DNA of 64,000 bases, taken from positions 1,132,501 to 1,196,500 of the forward strand of contig NC_014136.1 of NCBI RefSeq assembly GCF_000092505.1, in the 5' to 3' direction. Of this stretch, positions 8,659-17,420 are shown in pieces. Position 1 is the stretch's first letter; every line of letters begins with the position of its first letter. The DNA is from Leuconostoc kimchii IMSNU 11154 (lineage in GTDB: Bacteria; Bacillota; Bacilli; Lactobacillales; Lactobacillaceae). The notes under the pieces were generated by a model that saw only the letters and a list, made by a program, of their open reading frames with translations, searched no databases and was not told the DNA's origin. The position numbers and the translations under genes were made by a program.

Positions 8659-8697
8659 AAAAGCATCTCTGCAGAGATGCTTTTTTATGTGGATAAT
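8646..8697. terminator. 52-nt perfect palindrome: bidirectional terminator with two DnaA boxes
   Basis: This is a perfect palindrome centred at 8671.5, with an inner stem AAAAAAGCATCTC/GAGATGCTTTTTT that can terminate both the pseudouridine synthase (+) and the aquaporin (-). The outer arms contain TTATCCACA (8647-8655) and its inverse TGTGGATAA (8688-8696), which are perfect consensus DnaA boxes. Confidence 0.85.
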
Positions 8698-8702
8698 GTT
8701 GT

Positions 8703-9422
8703 TTATGCTGCTTCTGGAACATCCTTGTTAAAGAAGTTAGCGACAAAGGCAGCCAGAACACCACCAAGTAGATCAGCAACAATGTATACCCAAACATGTC
8801 CTAGGGCTTTACCTTGAACAAAGATAGCAGGAGAAAGCGCACGTGCAGGGTTGAAGGCGCCACCAGTGATTGGTAGGGCAACAATGATCAAGACAGCCAA
8901 CCATAAACCAATAATGATTGGTGCTGGAACATTAGCCAATTTTGTGACGATTGAAATAACCAAGATGAACAAGAATGTCAATACGAATTCGAACAAGAAG
9001 GCTGACAAAGCTTCACCATCGGCGAAGTTAGTTTGACCTAGACCAGCTAAATTAACGAATTGTGAGACTGTCATTTTTTGACCAGACAAAGCTTGTGAGA
9101 CGGTTGGTGACTTCAAGTAAGTGGCAACACCACCAAAAACAGCAGCTGAGGCCACAATAGCACCAAGCAATTGTGCAATGACATAACCACCAAATTCGGT
9201 CCATGACAAGCGCTTTTGAATGGCCATTGATAGGGACACTGCAGGGTTAAAGTGTCCACCAGAGATATGACCAAAAGCAGCAATGGCAACAGCTAATGCC
9301 AAACCAAATGACAAAGCAATTGTTAATGGTGATGGTGTTGTAGCAGCTGAATAAACAACGCTACCAGTTCCAACGAACACAAGAATAAATGTGCCGAGGA
9401 ATTCTGCGATATATTTACGCAT
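8703..9422 (-). CDS. MIP-family aquaporin / glycerol facilitator
   Basis: A 239-residue channel with six membrane helices and the two half-helix motifs GGHFNPAVS (near residue 55) and GGAFNPARAL (near residue 188). The aspartate that follows NPAR in classical GlpF is replaced by Ala, so an aquaporin or broad small-solute channel (water, glycerol, lactic acid) is as likely as a strict glycerol facilitator. GGAGA precedes the ATG. A TGTATAAT extended -10 lies upstream on the minus strand near 9465-9475. Confidence 0.9.
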   Translation of the reverse strand: MRKYIAEFLGTFILVFVGTGSVVYSAATTPSPLTIALSFGLALAVAIAAFGHISGGHFNPAVSLSMAIQKRLSWTEFGGYVIAQLLGAIVASAAVFGGVATYLKSPTVSQALSGQKMTVSQFVNLAGLGQTNFADGEALSAFLFEFVLTFLFILVISIVTKLANVPAPIIIGLWLAVLIIVALPITGGAFNPARALSPAIFVQGKALGHVWVYIVADLLGGVLAAFVANFFNKDVPEAA

Positions 9423-9629
9423 GAATATATTCTCCTTAATATGTATGTAAAATTACCAATACAATCTATTATACACTTTTACATTAACTCACGTTTAAAT
9501 TATGCAAAAAGGTTAAGTTGTGGTAAATATAGACCAGTATATTATGATTATTTATTCACAATATTATCAGTTAAAATGACTGATAGCAAAATGGTAGTAT
9601 TTTGTTTTGACGTATGATAGTATAAATCA

Positions 9630-9643
9630 AGAAAGCGTTTACA
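9630..9643. promoter_or_regulatory. cre site (CcpA) upstream of gntP
   Basis: AGAAAGCGTTTACA matches the catabolite-responsive element consensus at 13 of 14 positions. A second dyad, GTTTAC (9637-9642) with GTAAAC (9650-9655), overlaps it and may serve a local repressor. I could not fix a promoter in this 321-bp gap; several AT-rich -10-like strings (TATGAT, TATAAA) occur at 9613-9626. Confidence 0.65.
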
Positions 9644-9743
9644 TTTATAGTAAACGGGTGCTTTTGAGTCGACAAAGAGTACGCTAAAGTTGTTTATGAT
9701 AACACGTACAGCCAGAGGTTAACCATAGATTGGAGATGATGAT

Positions 9744-11099
9744 ATGATGTCATTTGTTGTACTTGCCGTGGGAATTTTATTTTTATTGTTACTTATTATC
9801 AGGTTTAAAATTAATACGTTTATCGCCTTAGTTTTGACTTCTGTTGTCGTGGGCGTTGGATTAGGCATGAAGTTAGACCAAATACCGATTTCAATACAAA
9901 ATGGTATCGGTTCGTCGTTAGGTGAATTGGCAATTGTCTTTGGCTTTGGTGCGATATTGGGTCGTCTGGTGGCAGACGCAGGTGGTGCTTATCGTATTGC
10001 ACATACGTTAATTTCAAGATTCGGTAAAAAGCGCGTTCAACTGGCTATTATGGTGGCAGCGTTTATTATAGGTATTGCCCTATTCTTTGAAGTTGGTATG
10101 GTTCTACTGATTCCTATTGTGTTTGCGATTGCTTTGGAAGCCTCGGTGCCGTTGTTGTATCTAGGTATTCCAATGGCGGCCGCATTGTCTGTGACACATG
10201 GTTTTTTACCACCGCACCCAGCACCAACTGCAATTTCTGGTGCTTTAGGCGCTAATCCAGGAACAGTCCTTGTTTATGGGTTGATTATAGCAGTGCCAGC
10301 AGCGATTATAGCAGGACCAGTTTTTACAAAATTAGCACAAAAATTTGCACCTGAGGCGTTTGTGATTAAACGGCAACTGAAAGCTTTCGGTGAGCAAAAG
10401 TCGTTTGCTTTGGAAGATACACCCAGTTTTGGCATTGCCGTTTTAACATCGTTATTTCCTGTTTTGATGATGGGGATAACAACTGTTTATACGATTGTCT
10501 TTAATGATGGCCAACCGTTTAGTAAACCAACAGGTTTTGATGCCTTTATAACCATGATTGGTAATCCTGTTGCTGCCATGATTATTTCGTTAGTGTTTGC
10601 GATGTGGTCAATGGGTTGGCACCAAGGTAGAAAAACCACCGACATGATGGGTACAGTTGAAGAAGCAATCAAATCAATTGCTATGTTATTACTCATTATT
10701 GGTGGTGGCGCAGCGTTTAAGCAAATTTTGATTGATGGTGGTATTTCTGGACAAATTTCTAACTTATTTATACATTCAGCTATCTCGCCATTGCTGCTAG
10801 CCTGGATTATTACTGTGGTATTACGTGTGGCTTTAGGATCAGCCACGGTTGCTGCGTTAACTGCAGCAGGCCTTGTTCAGCCGTTAATGGTTGCCTCTAG
10901 TGTTAATCCAGCATTAATGGTCTTAGTTATCGGCGCTGGTTCGTTAGCTGCTTCTCATGTCAATGATGCAGGATTTTGGATGTTTAAAGAATATTTTGAT
11001 TTAAATGTGAAACAGACGCTGTTGATCTGGACCGTATTAGAAACAATTATTGCTGTTGTTGGTCTTGTTATGGTGTTAATATTGAGCCTGGTCGTTTAA
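9744..11099 (+). CDS. gntP: GntP-family gluconate:H+ symporter
   Basis: A 451-residue permease with 12 or more hydrophobic segments. The GntP-family signature lies around residues 150-170 (THGFLPPHPAPTAI) and a conserved ASHVNDAGFWMFKEYF segment is near the C-terminus. The family imports gluconate or related sugar acids with protons. Two adjacent ATGs follow GGAGA; the first is used. The gene is alone, without gluconate kinase or 6-phosphogluconate dehydrogenase beside it. The cre site upstream suggests glucose repression. Confidence 0.9.
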   Translation: MMSFVVLAVGILFLLLLIIRFKINTFIALVLTSVVVGVGLGMKLDQIPISIQNGIGSSLGELAIVFGFGAILGRLVADAGGAYRIAHTLISRFGKKRVQLAIMVAAFIIGIALFFEVGMVLLIPIVFAIALEASVPLLYLGIPMAAALSVTHGFLPPHPAPTAISGALGANPGTVLVYGLIIAVPAAIIAGPVFTKLAQKFAPEAFVIKRQLKAFGEQKSFALEDTPSFGIAVLTSLFPVLMMGITTVYTIVFNDGQPFSKPTGFDAFITMIGNPVAAMIISLVFAMWSMGWHQGRKTTDMMGTVEEAIKSIAMLLLIIGGGAAFKQILIDGGISGQISNLFIHSAISPLLLAWIITVVLRVALGSATVAALTAAGLVQPLMVASSVNPALMVLVIGAGSLAASHVNDAGFWMFKEYFDLNVKQTLLIWTVLETIIAVVGLVMVLILSLVV

Positions 11100-11127
11100 A
11101 TTTTTGCAAGATAGTTATATATATAGA

Positions 11128-11166
11128 TAAAGCCGTTGCCTAACATTATGTTAGGCAACGGCTTTA
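11128..11166. terminator. bidirectional terminator between gntP and copB
   Basis: AAAGCCGTTGCCTAACA and its complement flank a 3-base loop between converging stops at 11099 and 11173, with T/A tracts on both sides. Confidence 0.9.
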
Positions 11167-11172
11167 CTTAAG

Positions 11173-13320
11173 TTAATATCTTAGTGTCATGGCATTAAGT
11201 GCCACAATGATTGTTGAAAGAGACATCACAATGGCACCAACCATTGGATTAAGTGTTATACCGATAGGTGCTAGGACACCGGCAGCTAGTGGGATTGCAA
11301 TGATGTTATAACCAGCTCCCCACCAGAGGTTTTGTGTTTGTTTTGCAGTTGCGTTTTTAATCAAGTGTAAGAAATTAATAATTTTAGGTAATTGGTTGGC
11401 AATAAGAACAGCGTCAGCAGATGCTTGTGCCACTTGCGTGCCCGCGCCAATTGCGATAGAAAAGTTGGCTTTTGCTAACGCAGGTGCATCATTAATACCA
11501 TCCCCAATCATCATGACATCGCCGTTTTTTTGGTATTCAGCGACCAAATCAATTTTTTCTTGTGGTGAAACTTGCGCATGAATATCTGTGATACCCAGTT
11601 CATTGCCGACTAAGTGTGCTGCGTTGTGGTTATCACCAGTGACTAATATCGGTTGGATCCCTTGCTTAATGAGTTGCTTGATAAAGTCAGGTGCTGTGTC
11701 TTTAATTGTATCTCCTTGTACAATACCTGCAATAACATGCTGATGTTCTAGTAAATAAGAGATTGAGCCATTATCGTCTAGAGGTGTAAAGGTAATGTTG
11801 TTTTCAGTTAAGTAACGTGCTGATACTAATAAATAGTGTGCACCGTTAACCATACCTGATACGCCGTATCCAGCAATATTTTCGACGTGTGTTGCTTGTA
11901 ACTTTTGTGCTTGAAGCGTTTTGGCATAAGCCACGATTGATTTGGCGAGGGGATGTGTTGACTGAGAATCAAGTGCTGAAGCAATAGCGATGGCCTGTGT
12001 CTCGTCAAAATCATGAGTCACCACACGCGTGACATTAAATGCACCAGTAGTGAGTGTGCCTGTTTTGTCCATTAATGCGTACTTTAAGTTGTTGGCAGCC
12101 GTCAATGCTTTACGGTTTTTAATTAAAATACCTTGCGCGGCAGCAATAGCTTTTGTGCGTTGAATAACGAGTGGTACGGCTAAACCAAGCGCGTGAGGGC
12201 ACGCAATGACTAATACGGTCACAGCAATATTGATAGCGGTACCAAAACCACTGAGATGAGTCCAAACCACTAGTGCAGCAAAGGCAAATATCAATGCTAA
12301 CCAAAACAGGTAGGCTGCTACACGATCAGCGAGTGTTTCAACGCGTGATTTTTGATCCTGTGAGGTAGACAAAGCAGATTGTAATTGTCCAATAAATGAT
12401 TGAGAACCTACTTGAGTCAAACGGACATCCAATGAACCGTTTCCGTTTATAGTACCACCAACGACACGGCTGTTTTCAGTCTTGTCGATAAGTTTGCTTT
12501 CACCAGTCATAAGTGACTCATCAACTTGGCTTTGACCAGCTATCACCGTGCCGTCAGCTGGAAAAGATTCACCAGCTAGCACTTGAATAACCATATCATT
12601 TTCTAAAGTATTGACTGGCATATCCATTATCATGTCACCATGTTTGACGTGAGCAATATTTGGCAGCAAGGCACGTAACTTATCAGTGGCATCACCTGCT
12701 TTCATCGTTGCAGCCATCTCAATACGATGGCCTAATAGCATGATGACAGTTAGCGTGGCAAATTCCCAGAAGAAATCCATGATATGATCGCCATGAAAGA
12801 ACTGATTAACCACTAAAGCGTATATAGAATACCAAAATGTGACAGTTAATCCCATACTAATCAAGCTCATCATTGCTGGTTTTTTTGCTTTGAGTTCGTT
12901 TTTTGCACCGTCAAAGAAAGGTTTTGTCCCGACAATGTAAAGCAGCAAGGATAAAAGTGCTGTGAGCCAGATACTACTTGGGAAAGTTAATGTCCATGGC
13001 AACGGCATACCCATGAAAGGTGTGATGATAATAATCGGTATCATCAAGCCAAATGACCACCAAAAACGACGTTTCATATCAGACATATCCATACTTGCCA
13101 TGCCTGGATCATCAGACATGTGCATATGATGTGACGACATCCCTTGCATGTCTGCCATGTTCATGTCATCATGATGCTGATGTTCAGTAGGCATGGACAT
13201 ATTGCCCATAGCCATGTGGTCATCATGTTGGTGTTCTACAGATGACATTGGCATTTGATGTGGATGGTTTGAATCTGTATGATGCTCATGGTTCATGTTG
13301 TGATGTTTTGTGGTTGTCAT
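11173..13320 (-). CDS. copB: copper-exporting P-type ATPase CopB
   Basis: A P1B-type ATPase of 715 residues from the ATG at 13320. The first 80 or so residues are extremely His/Met-rich, as in CopB-type pumps, which bind copper there. Landmarks are the membrane CPH motif at about 374-376 (CopB subgroup, not CPC), the phosphorylation site DKTGT at 418-422 and GDGINDAP in the hinge. It pumps copper (or silver) out of the cytosol. An in-frame ATG 15 bases upstream lies inside the GGAGG ribosome site and is rejected. The start overlaps the copY stop as ATGA, so translation is coupled. Confidence 0.95.
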   Translation of the reverse strand: MTTTKHHNMNHEHHTDSNHPHQMPMSSVEHQHDDHMAMGNMSMPTEHQHHDDMNMADMQGMSSHHMHMSDDPGMASMDMSDMKRRFWWSFGLMIPIIIITPFMGMPLPWTLTFPSSIWLTALLSLLLYIVGTKPFFDGAKNELKAKKPAMMSLISMGLTVTFWYSIYALVVNQFFHGDHIMDFFWEFATLTVIMLLGHRIEMAATMKAGDATDKLRALLPNIAHVKHGDMIMDMPVNTLENDMVIQVLAGESFPADGTVIAGQSQVDESLMTGESKLIDKTENSRVVGGTINGNGSLDVRLTQVGSQSFIGQLQSALSTSQDQKSRVETLADRVAAYLFWLALIFAFAALVVWTHLSGFGTAINIAVTVLVIACPHALGLAVPLVIQRTKAIAAAQGILIKNRKALTAANNLKYALMDKTGTLTTGAFNVTRVVTHDFDETQAIAIASALDSQSTHPLAKSIVAYAKTLQAQKLQATHVENIAGYGVSGMVNGAHYLLVSARYLTENNITFTPLDDNGSISYLLEHQHVIAGIVQGDTIKDTAPDFIKQLIKQGIQPILVTGDNHNAAHLVGNELGITDIHAQVSPQEKIDLVAEYQKNGDVMMIGDGINDAPALAKANFSIAIGAGTQVAQASADAVLIANQLPKIINFLHLIKNATAKQTQNLWWGAGYNIIAIPLAAGVLAPIGITLNPMVGAIVMSLSTIIVALNAMTLRY

Positions 13321-13751
13321 TTTAATTCCTCCCAATGATTAGGCATACAGTTACACGTTACGGTTTCAGGTGCCGTGGCATATTTTTCCTTCAACACACG
13401 TTGTAAGTTCAAGATATCGCCTTGAGACAATTCTGTTGTTGCAATGACATTTGCCATGGCATCGCCAACACACATGGCGCACATTGCTTGGATTGTGTGA
13501 TTGAGTGCATGCGTCATAGCATCGTGCTCTGCAACCGTCGGTATATACAATCGGTCCCGTGACGCGCCATTATCGGTTAAATAGCCTTTTGTTTGTAAGC
13601 GTGTTAGAAGGGTTTTAACCGTGGACGGGGCCCAATCCTTTTTAAGAGACATGATACGGATAATTTGTCGACTTGTTGCTTCACCTAGTGTCCAAATTAC
13701 GCGCATAATTTCCCATTCGCTGTTTGTCATCGTTTGATTATGTTTTATCAT
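13317..13751 (-). CDS. copY: CopY/TcrY-type copper-responsive repressor
   Basis: A 144-residue winged-helix repressor (BlaI/MecI/CopY superfamily). The N-terminal DNA-binding domain spans about 8-75. The usual metal hook CxCx4CxC is altered: here there is CAMC at 91-94 and CNC at 133-135, so four cysteines exist but in a split arrangement. CopY represses the operon until Cu(I) displaces zinc. There is no ribosome site; a TTGCTT, 17-bp, TAAACT promoter ends six bases before the ATG, which would make the mRNA leaderless. An internal ATG at 13730 is the alternative start. Confidence 0.93.
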   Translation of the reverse strand: MIKHNQTMTNSEWEIMRVIWTLGEATSRQIIRIMSLKKDWAPSTVKTLLTRLQTKGYLTDNGASRDRLYIPTVAEHDAMTHALNHTIQAMCAMCVGDAMANVIATTELSQGDILNLQRVLKEKYATAPETVTCNCMPNHWEELK

Positions 13752-13761
13752 ATCTATAGTT

Positions 13762-13771
13762 TACATTTGTA
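13762..13771. promoter_or_regulatory. cop box, CopY operator
   Basis: TACATTTGTA is a perfect match to the CopY operator core TACANNTGTA. It lies 10 bases upstream of the copY ATG and inside the predicted copY promoter spacer, as expected for autorepression of copY-copB. Confidence 0.85.
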
Positions 13772-13838
13772 GACTTAAAAAAGCAAGGCATATTTTGCAG
13801 TAGGTGGTATGGTAATATAGTTATTAAGAGGTTTTAAA

Positions 13839-15284
13839 ATGGAGAATTGGTTAACAAAACGAGCGCGTCTAACACCAACACGTGTGGCCGTTACTGACGG
13901 TCAAAAACAAATGACTTTTTCAGAAGTCGCACAGGCAGCAGCAGCCATGGCAGGCAGAATCGCCATGTTGAAAAGTGCACAAAATCATGACCGTATCGCG
14001 CTTCTTATGGTTAACAACTTGAGTGGTTATTTAGTGATTATGGCGTTACAGCAATTAGGCAAGACGATTGTTTTTATTAATCGTCGGTTATCTGTAGCAG
14101 AAATTAATTATCAATTATCAGATGCAGATGTTGATATTGTGTTAACAGATGATCATTACGAACAAAAATTAGTTGTGCAACAGCAGGTGAAATTTTCTGA
14201 TCTACCGATTGGCAAGCCAGTAACACCTACGAGTGACTATCCGGATGATTTTGTGACAAGTATTATGTATACGTCAGGCACAACTAGCCATCCTAAAGGT
14301 GTCATGCAAACATATCAAAATCACTTTATGTCTGCAATGGGAAGTGCCCTTAATTTAGGGCTCACCGCAAATGATGCTTGGCTGACTGTTGTACCCATTT
14401 TCCATATTAGTGGTTTTTCAATTTTAATGCGAAGCCTGCTATATGGGATGCGTGTGGTGTTGGTTGAAAAGTTTAATGCTTCTAAAATCAATGATTGGCT
14501 TATTCATGATACCATCACGACGATGTCGGTGGTGCCGGTGATGCTAAAAACACTATTAGCTGAGTTACCTGATGGTGTTAATTATAATGATCACTTTCGG
14601 GCGATGTTATTAGGTGGTGGTCCAACTGATAAACAAACATTGCAACAAGCACAGGCACATCACTTACCTATTATTCAGTCTTATGGTATGACTGAAACTG
14701 CCTCACAGATCGTGGCGCTGGCACCTGAAGATATTCAAGAAAAACTAGGCTCGGTTGGTAAACCGCTTTTCCCTGTGACTGTTGACATACGAGATGATCA
14801 AGGACAATCAACGGCAGTTGGAAATATTTGGGTTAAAACGCCCACTTTAACCCCTGGTTATTTAAACCAACCCGATCAATTAAATAAAAATATGTCATCA
14901 GGCTGGTTTAACACTGAAGATTTTGGTTATTTTGACACGGATGGCTTCTTATATATTCAAGGGCGTCAAGGTGATATGATTAGTTCTGGTGGTGAAAATA
15001 TTTTCCCAGACGAAGTGGAGTCCGTGTATGCCAAAATGCCTGGACTAGAAAATATTGTCGTTATTGGCGTTCCTGATGAAAAGTGGGGAGCTATTCCTGT
15101 AGCTGTTGTATCAGGGACGCATTTATCAATGGCTGATCTTCGCACCTATGGACGTGAACGTTTAGCACATTATAAGGTGCCAAAACACTTTTATCGCGCT
15201 AAAACATGGTATCGTACTGCTAGTGGTAAGGTACAACGCCACCGTTTTGCGCAGGCATTAACTGAATTGCAAGCATTAAAATAA
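13839..15284 (+). CDS. menE: o-succinylbenzoate-CoA ligase MenE
   Basis: A 481-residue acyl-adenylate enzyme. The P-loop MYTSGTTSHPKGVMQT lies at about 146-161, YGMTETAS near 285, and GWFNTEDFGYFDTDGFLYIQGRQGDMI with a C-terminal lysine complete the ANL fold. Its length and its position before menG identify MenE, which activates o-succinylbenzoate with CoA for menaquinone synthesis. AGAGG precedes the ATG. Other men genes (menF, menD, menB and so on) are not in this window. Confidence 0.9.
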   Translation: MENWLTKRARLTPTRVAVTDGQKQMTFSEVAQAAAAMAGRIAMLKSAQNHDRIALLMVNNLSGYLVIMALQQLGKTIVFINRRLSVAEINYQLSDADVDIVLTDDHYEQKLVVQQQVKFSDLPIGKPVTPTSDYPDDFVTSIMYTSGTTSHPKGVMQTYQNHFMSAMGSALNLGLTANDAWLTVVPIFHISGFSILMRSLLYGMRVVLVEKFNASKINDWLIHDTITTMSVVPVMLKTLLAELPDGVNYNDHFRAMLLGGGPTDKQTLQQAQAHHLPIIQSYGMTETASQIVALAPEDIQEKLGSVGKPLFPVTVDIRDDQGQSTAVGNIWVKTPTLTPGYLNQPDQLNKNMSSGWFNTEDFGYFDTDGFLYIQGRQGDMISSGGENIFPDEVESVYAKMPGLENIVVIGVPDEKWGAIPVAVVSGTHLSMADLRTYGRERLAHYKVPKHFYRAKTWYRTASGKVQRHRFAQALTELQALK

Positions 15285-15309
15285 TATAGGAGAAATACGT
15301 AACGAATTG

Positions 15310-16038
15310 ATGTTACGTTTTAAAATTATGACACGATCACCAAAAAATACTGATGTTCAGGCACTATTTAATAAAATTGCACCTGAATATGACAAAATGA
15401 ATAATATTATTTCCTTCGGTACGCATAAGTTGTGGCGTCAGAAAGTGATGGCTAGAATGACATTCCCAAATGGTGCGGACATCATTGATGTTGCTACAGG
15501 GACTGCTGATTGGGCATTGGCGTTGGCGGAAAAGAGTGATGAAACAGCGCATGTTACTGGGCTAGACTTTAGTGAAGAAATGTTGGCTATTGGGCAAGAT
15601 AAGGTGGACATAAGTGATTACTCTGAGAAAATCACCTTGGTTCAAGGTGATGCTATGGCACTACCTTTTGATGATGCAGCCTTTGATATTGTGACCATTG
15701 GTTTTGGTTTGCGTAACTTACCAGACCCAGTGACAGGATTAAAAGAAATGTATCGTGTGTTGAAGCCAGGAGGGCAGCTTGTTATTTTAGAAACCTCACA
15801 GCCTGATAATCCCATTGTGAAACCATTATGGCAACTTTACTTCGGGAAAATTATGCCAGTGTTTGGTAAAGTATTTGCCAAGGGTAAGTATACTGAATAT
15901 AAATACTTAGATGAAACGACAGAACATTTTATGGATTACATGACACTTGGTCAAGTGTTATTGAAAACAGGATTTAAAAAAGTGACCATTTCACGATTCA
16001 ATTTAGGTGCGGCAGCTGTACATTATGCCACGAAATGA
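15310..16038 (+). CDS. menG: demethylmenaquinone methyltransferase (MenG/UbiE)
   Basis: A SAM-dependent methyltransferase of about 242 residues. Visible signatures are NKIAPEYDKMNNIISFGTHK (UbiE motif), DVATGTADWALALA (SAM-binding motif I) and FGLRNLPDP. It methylates demethylmenaquinone, the last step of menaquinone synthesis. AGGAGA (15288-15293) lies 16 bases from this ATG and 13 from an in-frame TTG at 15307; an ATG at 15328 is a third option, so the start is uncertain by up to seven codons. It forms an operon with menE (gap about 25 bases). Confidence 0.92.
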   Translation: MLRFKIMTRSPKNTDVQALFNKIAPEYDKMNNIISFGTHKLWRQKVMARMTFPNGADIIDVATGTADWALALAEKSDETAHVTGLDFSEEMLAIGQDKVDISDYSEKITLVQGDAMALPFDDAAFDIVTIGFGLRNLPDPVTGLKEMYRVLKPGGQLVILETSQPDNPIVKPLWQLYFGKIMPVFGKVFAKGKYTEYKYLDETTEHFMDYMTLGQVLLKTGFKKVTISRFNLGAAAVHYATK

Positions 16039-16068
16039 ACAACTAGTTGTTCACTTCGTGGTTTTTTT
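16028..16068 (+). terminator. terminator of menE-menG
   Basis: The hairpin CCACGAA.TGAACAAC/GTTGTTCA.TTCGTGG overlaps the menG stop codon and ends in seven T. Confidence 0.9.
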
Positions 16069-16088
16069 ATGATGTATAACTAAATAAA

Positions 16089-16133
16089 AAATGAAAACCA
16101 CGAAAGTTATTATAACTTTCGTGGTTTTCATTT
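16089..16133 (-). terminator. terminator downstream of tRNA-Asn
   Basis: Perfect 21-nt arms around a 3-base loop centred at 16111, with A/T tracts on both sides. It lies just downstream of the minus-strand tRNA-Asn. The CCACGAA/TTCGTGG core repeats that of the neighbouring menG terminator. Confidence 0.85.
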
Positions 16134-16143
16134 AAATATAATA

Positions 16144-16215
16144 CTGCTCCACCTGGGATCGAACCAGGGACCTTCACATTAACAGTGTGCTATTCTACCG
16201 CTGAACTATAGAGCA
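16144..16215 (-). tRNA. tRNA-Asn (GUU)
   Basis: On the minus strand acceptor TGCTCTA pairs with TGGAGCA (one G-U). The anticodon loop is CTGTTAA with GTT. T-stem CCTGG/CCAGG is perfect and the discriminator is G. The first anticodon-stem pair is a G-A mismatch. Confidence 0.93.
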
Positions 16216-16277
16216 ATTAGTTGATTAATCAACTATTAAAGTATACCAAGATTAAAAATAAATGTCAATGGTTATTT

Positions 16278-17393
16278 TTAAGAAAGATAGTATTTAATTT
16301 GATCAAGCGACTTTAGCAATTGTTCTGTTGATATTGTGAGGGGCGGCAATAGTCTTAAGGTATTATTTCCGGCAGATAAGACAATAATATGTTCGCTTAG
16401 CAAATCAGAAACAACACGATTCACAGGAATATTTAATGTGATACCAGCCATCATGCCAAGACCATGAACAGATGTCACAGACGCCAACGTGTTAAACTCA
16501 GACAATTTTTGCCAGAAAAGGGTGATTTTGGCCTCTAATTCGGGTAATAGGCCTTCTAAGACAGTCAATGTTGCACTGGCAGCTGCCATGGATAGGGGAT
16601 TTCCGCCAAATGTTGAACCATGAGTACCATAGGCTAGGGCAGGGGCTAATTTATTTTTTGCGAGCATAGCACCAACAGGGACACCGTTGGCTAAGCCCTT
16701 GGCACTAGTAAAAATATCAGGTTCAAAGTCATAATTTTCAAAGGCAAATTTTTTACCTGTTCGACCGATGCCGGTTTGCACCTCGTCAACGATAATTAAA
16801 ATGTTGTTGTCATGAGCGAGTTTGACAAGTGCTGCAACGAATTCGGGTTCTGCCGGAATAACACCACCCTCACCTTGAATGAGTTCGAGCATAATTGCTG
16901 CAACATCATCGTTAATGAGCGCTTGTAAACTATTAATATCATTAAATGTGGCGTACTTAAAACCAGCTAACATGGGTAAACCGGCGTGAATACTGTCTTG
17001 TCCAGTAGCCGCCATTGCTGCGTAAGTCCGTCCGTGAAACGAATTTGAAAATGAAATAATTGTTGATTTACCAGTGGCTAATCGTGCTAATTTAATGGCC
17101 GCTTCATTGGCTTCAGCGCCAGAATTAGCAAAATAAGTGGTATAGGTGTCACCACCAAGTTTTTGAGCGACTGTTTCTTGTAATGGATTTTGGTACAAAT
17201 TTGGCACATGCCAAATGTTTGCTGCCTGATCAGTCAAAGCTGTCAATACTTCAGGGTTATTTGCACCAACATTATAAACGCCAATACCACTACTTAAATC
17301 GCTATACGTTTGGTTATGGTCGTCAACCCAAGTGGCATTTTTAGCAGAAATAAATGTAACAGGTGCACGATGATAATTTGGAAATAAAGACAT
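16278..17393 (-). CDS. argD: acetylornithine aminotransferase ArgD
   Basis: A 371-residue class III PLP aminotransferase. The PLP lysine is in SAKGLANGVPVGAML, and NSGAEANEAAIKLAR and the IIVDEVQTGIGRTG metal/PLP segment are present. It makes N-acetylornithine from N-acetylglutamate semialdehyde and glutamate. It is the last gene of argCJBD, with AAGGAG ahead of the ATG and 27 bases after argB. No argF follows; the next feature is tRNA-Asn, so ornithine carbamoylation must be encoded elsewhere. Confidence 0.95.
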   Translation of the reverse strand: MSLFPNYHRAPVTFISAKNATWVDDHNQTYSDLSSGIGVYNVGANNPEVLTALTDQAANIWHVPNLYQNPLQETVAQKLGGDTYTTYFANSGAEANEAAIKLARLATGKSTIISFSNSFHGRTYAAMAATGQDSIHAGLPMLAGFKYATFNDINSLQALINDDVAAIMLELIQGEGGVIPAEPEFVAALVKLAHDNNILIIVDEVQTGIGRTGKKFAFENYDFEPDIFTSAKGLANGVPVGAMLAKNKLAPALAYGTHGSTFGGNPLSMAAASATLTVLEGLLPELEAKITLFWQKLSEFNTLASVTSVHGLGMMAGITLNIPVNRVVSDLLSEHIIVLSAGNNTLRLLPPLTISTEQLLKSLDQIKYYLS

Positions 17394-17420
17394 AATGATT
17401 CTCCTTGACTTGTTAGGTTA

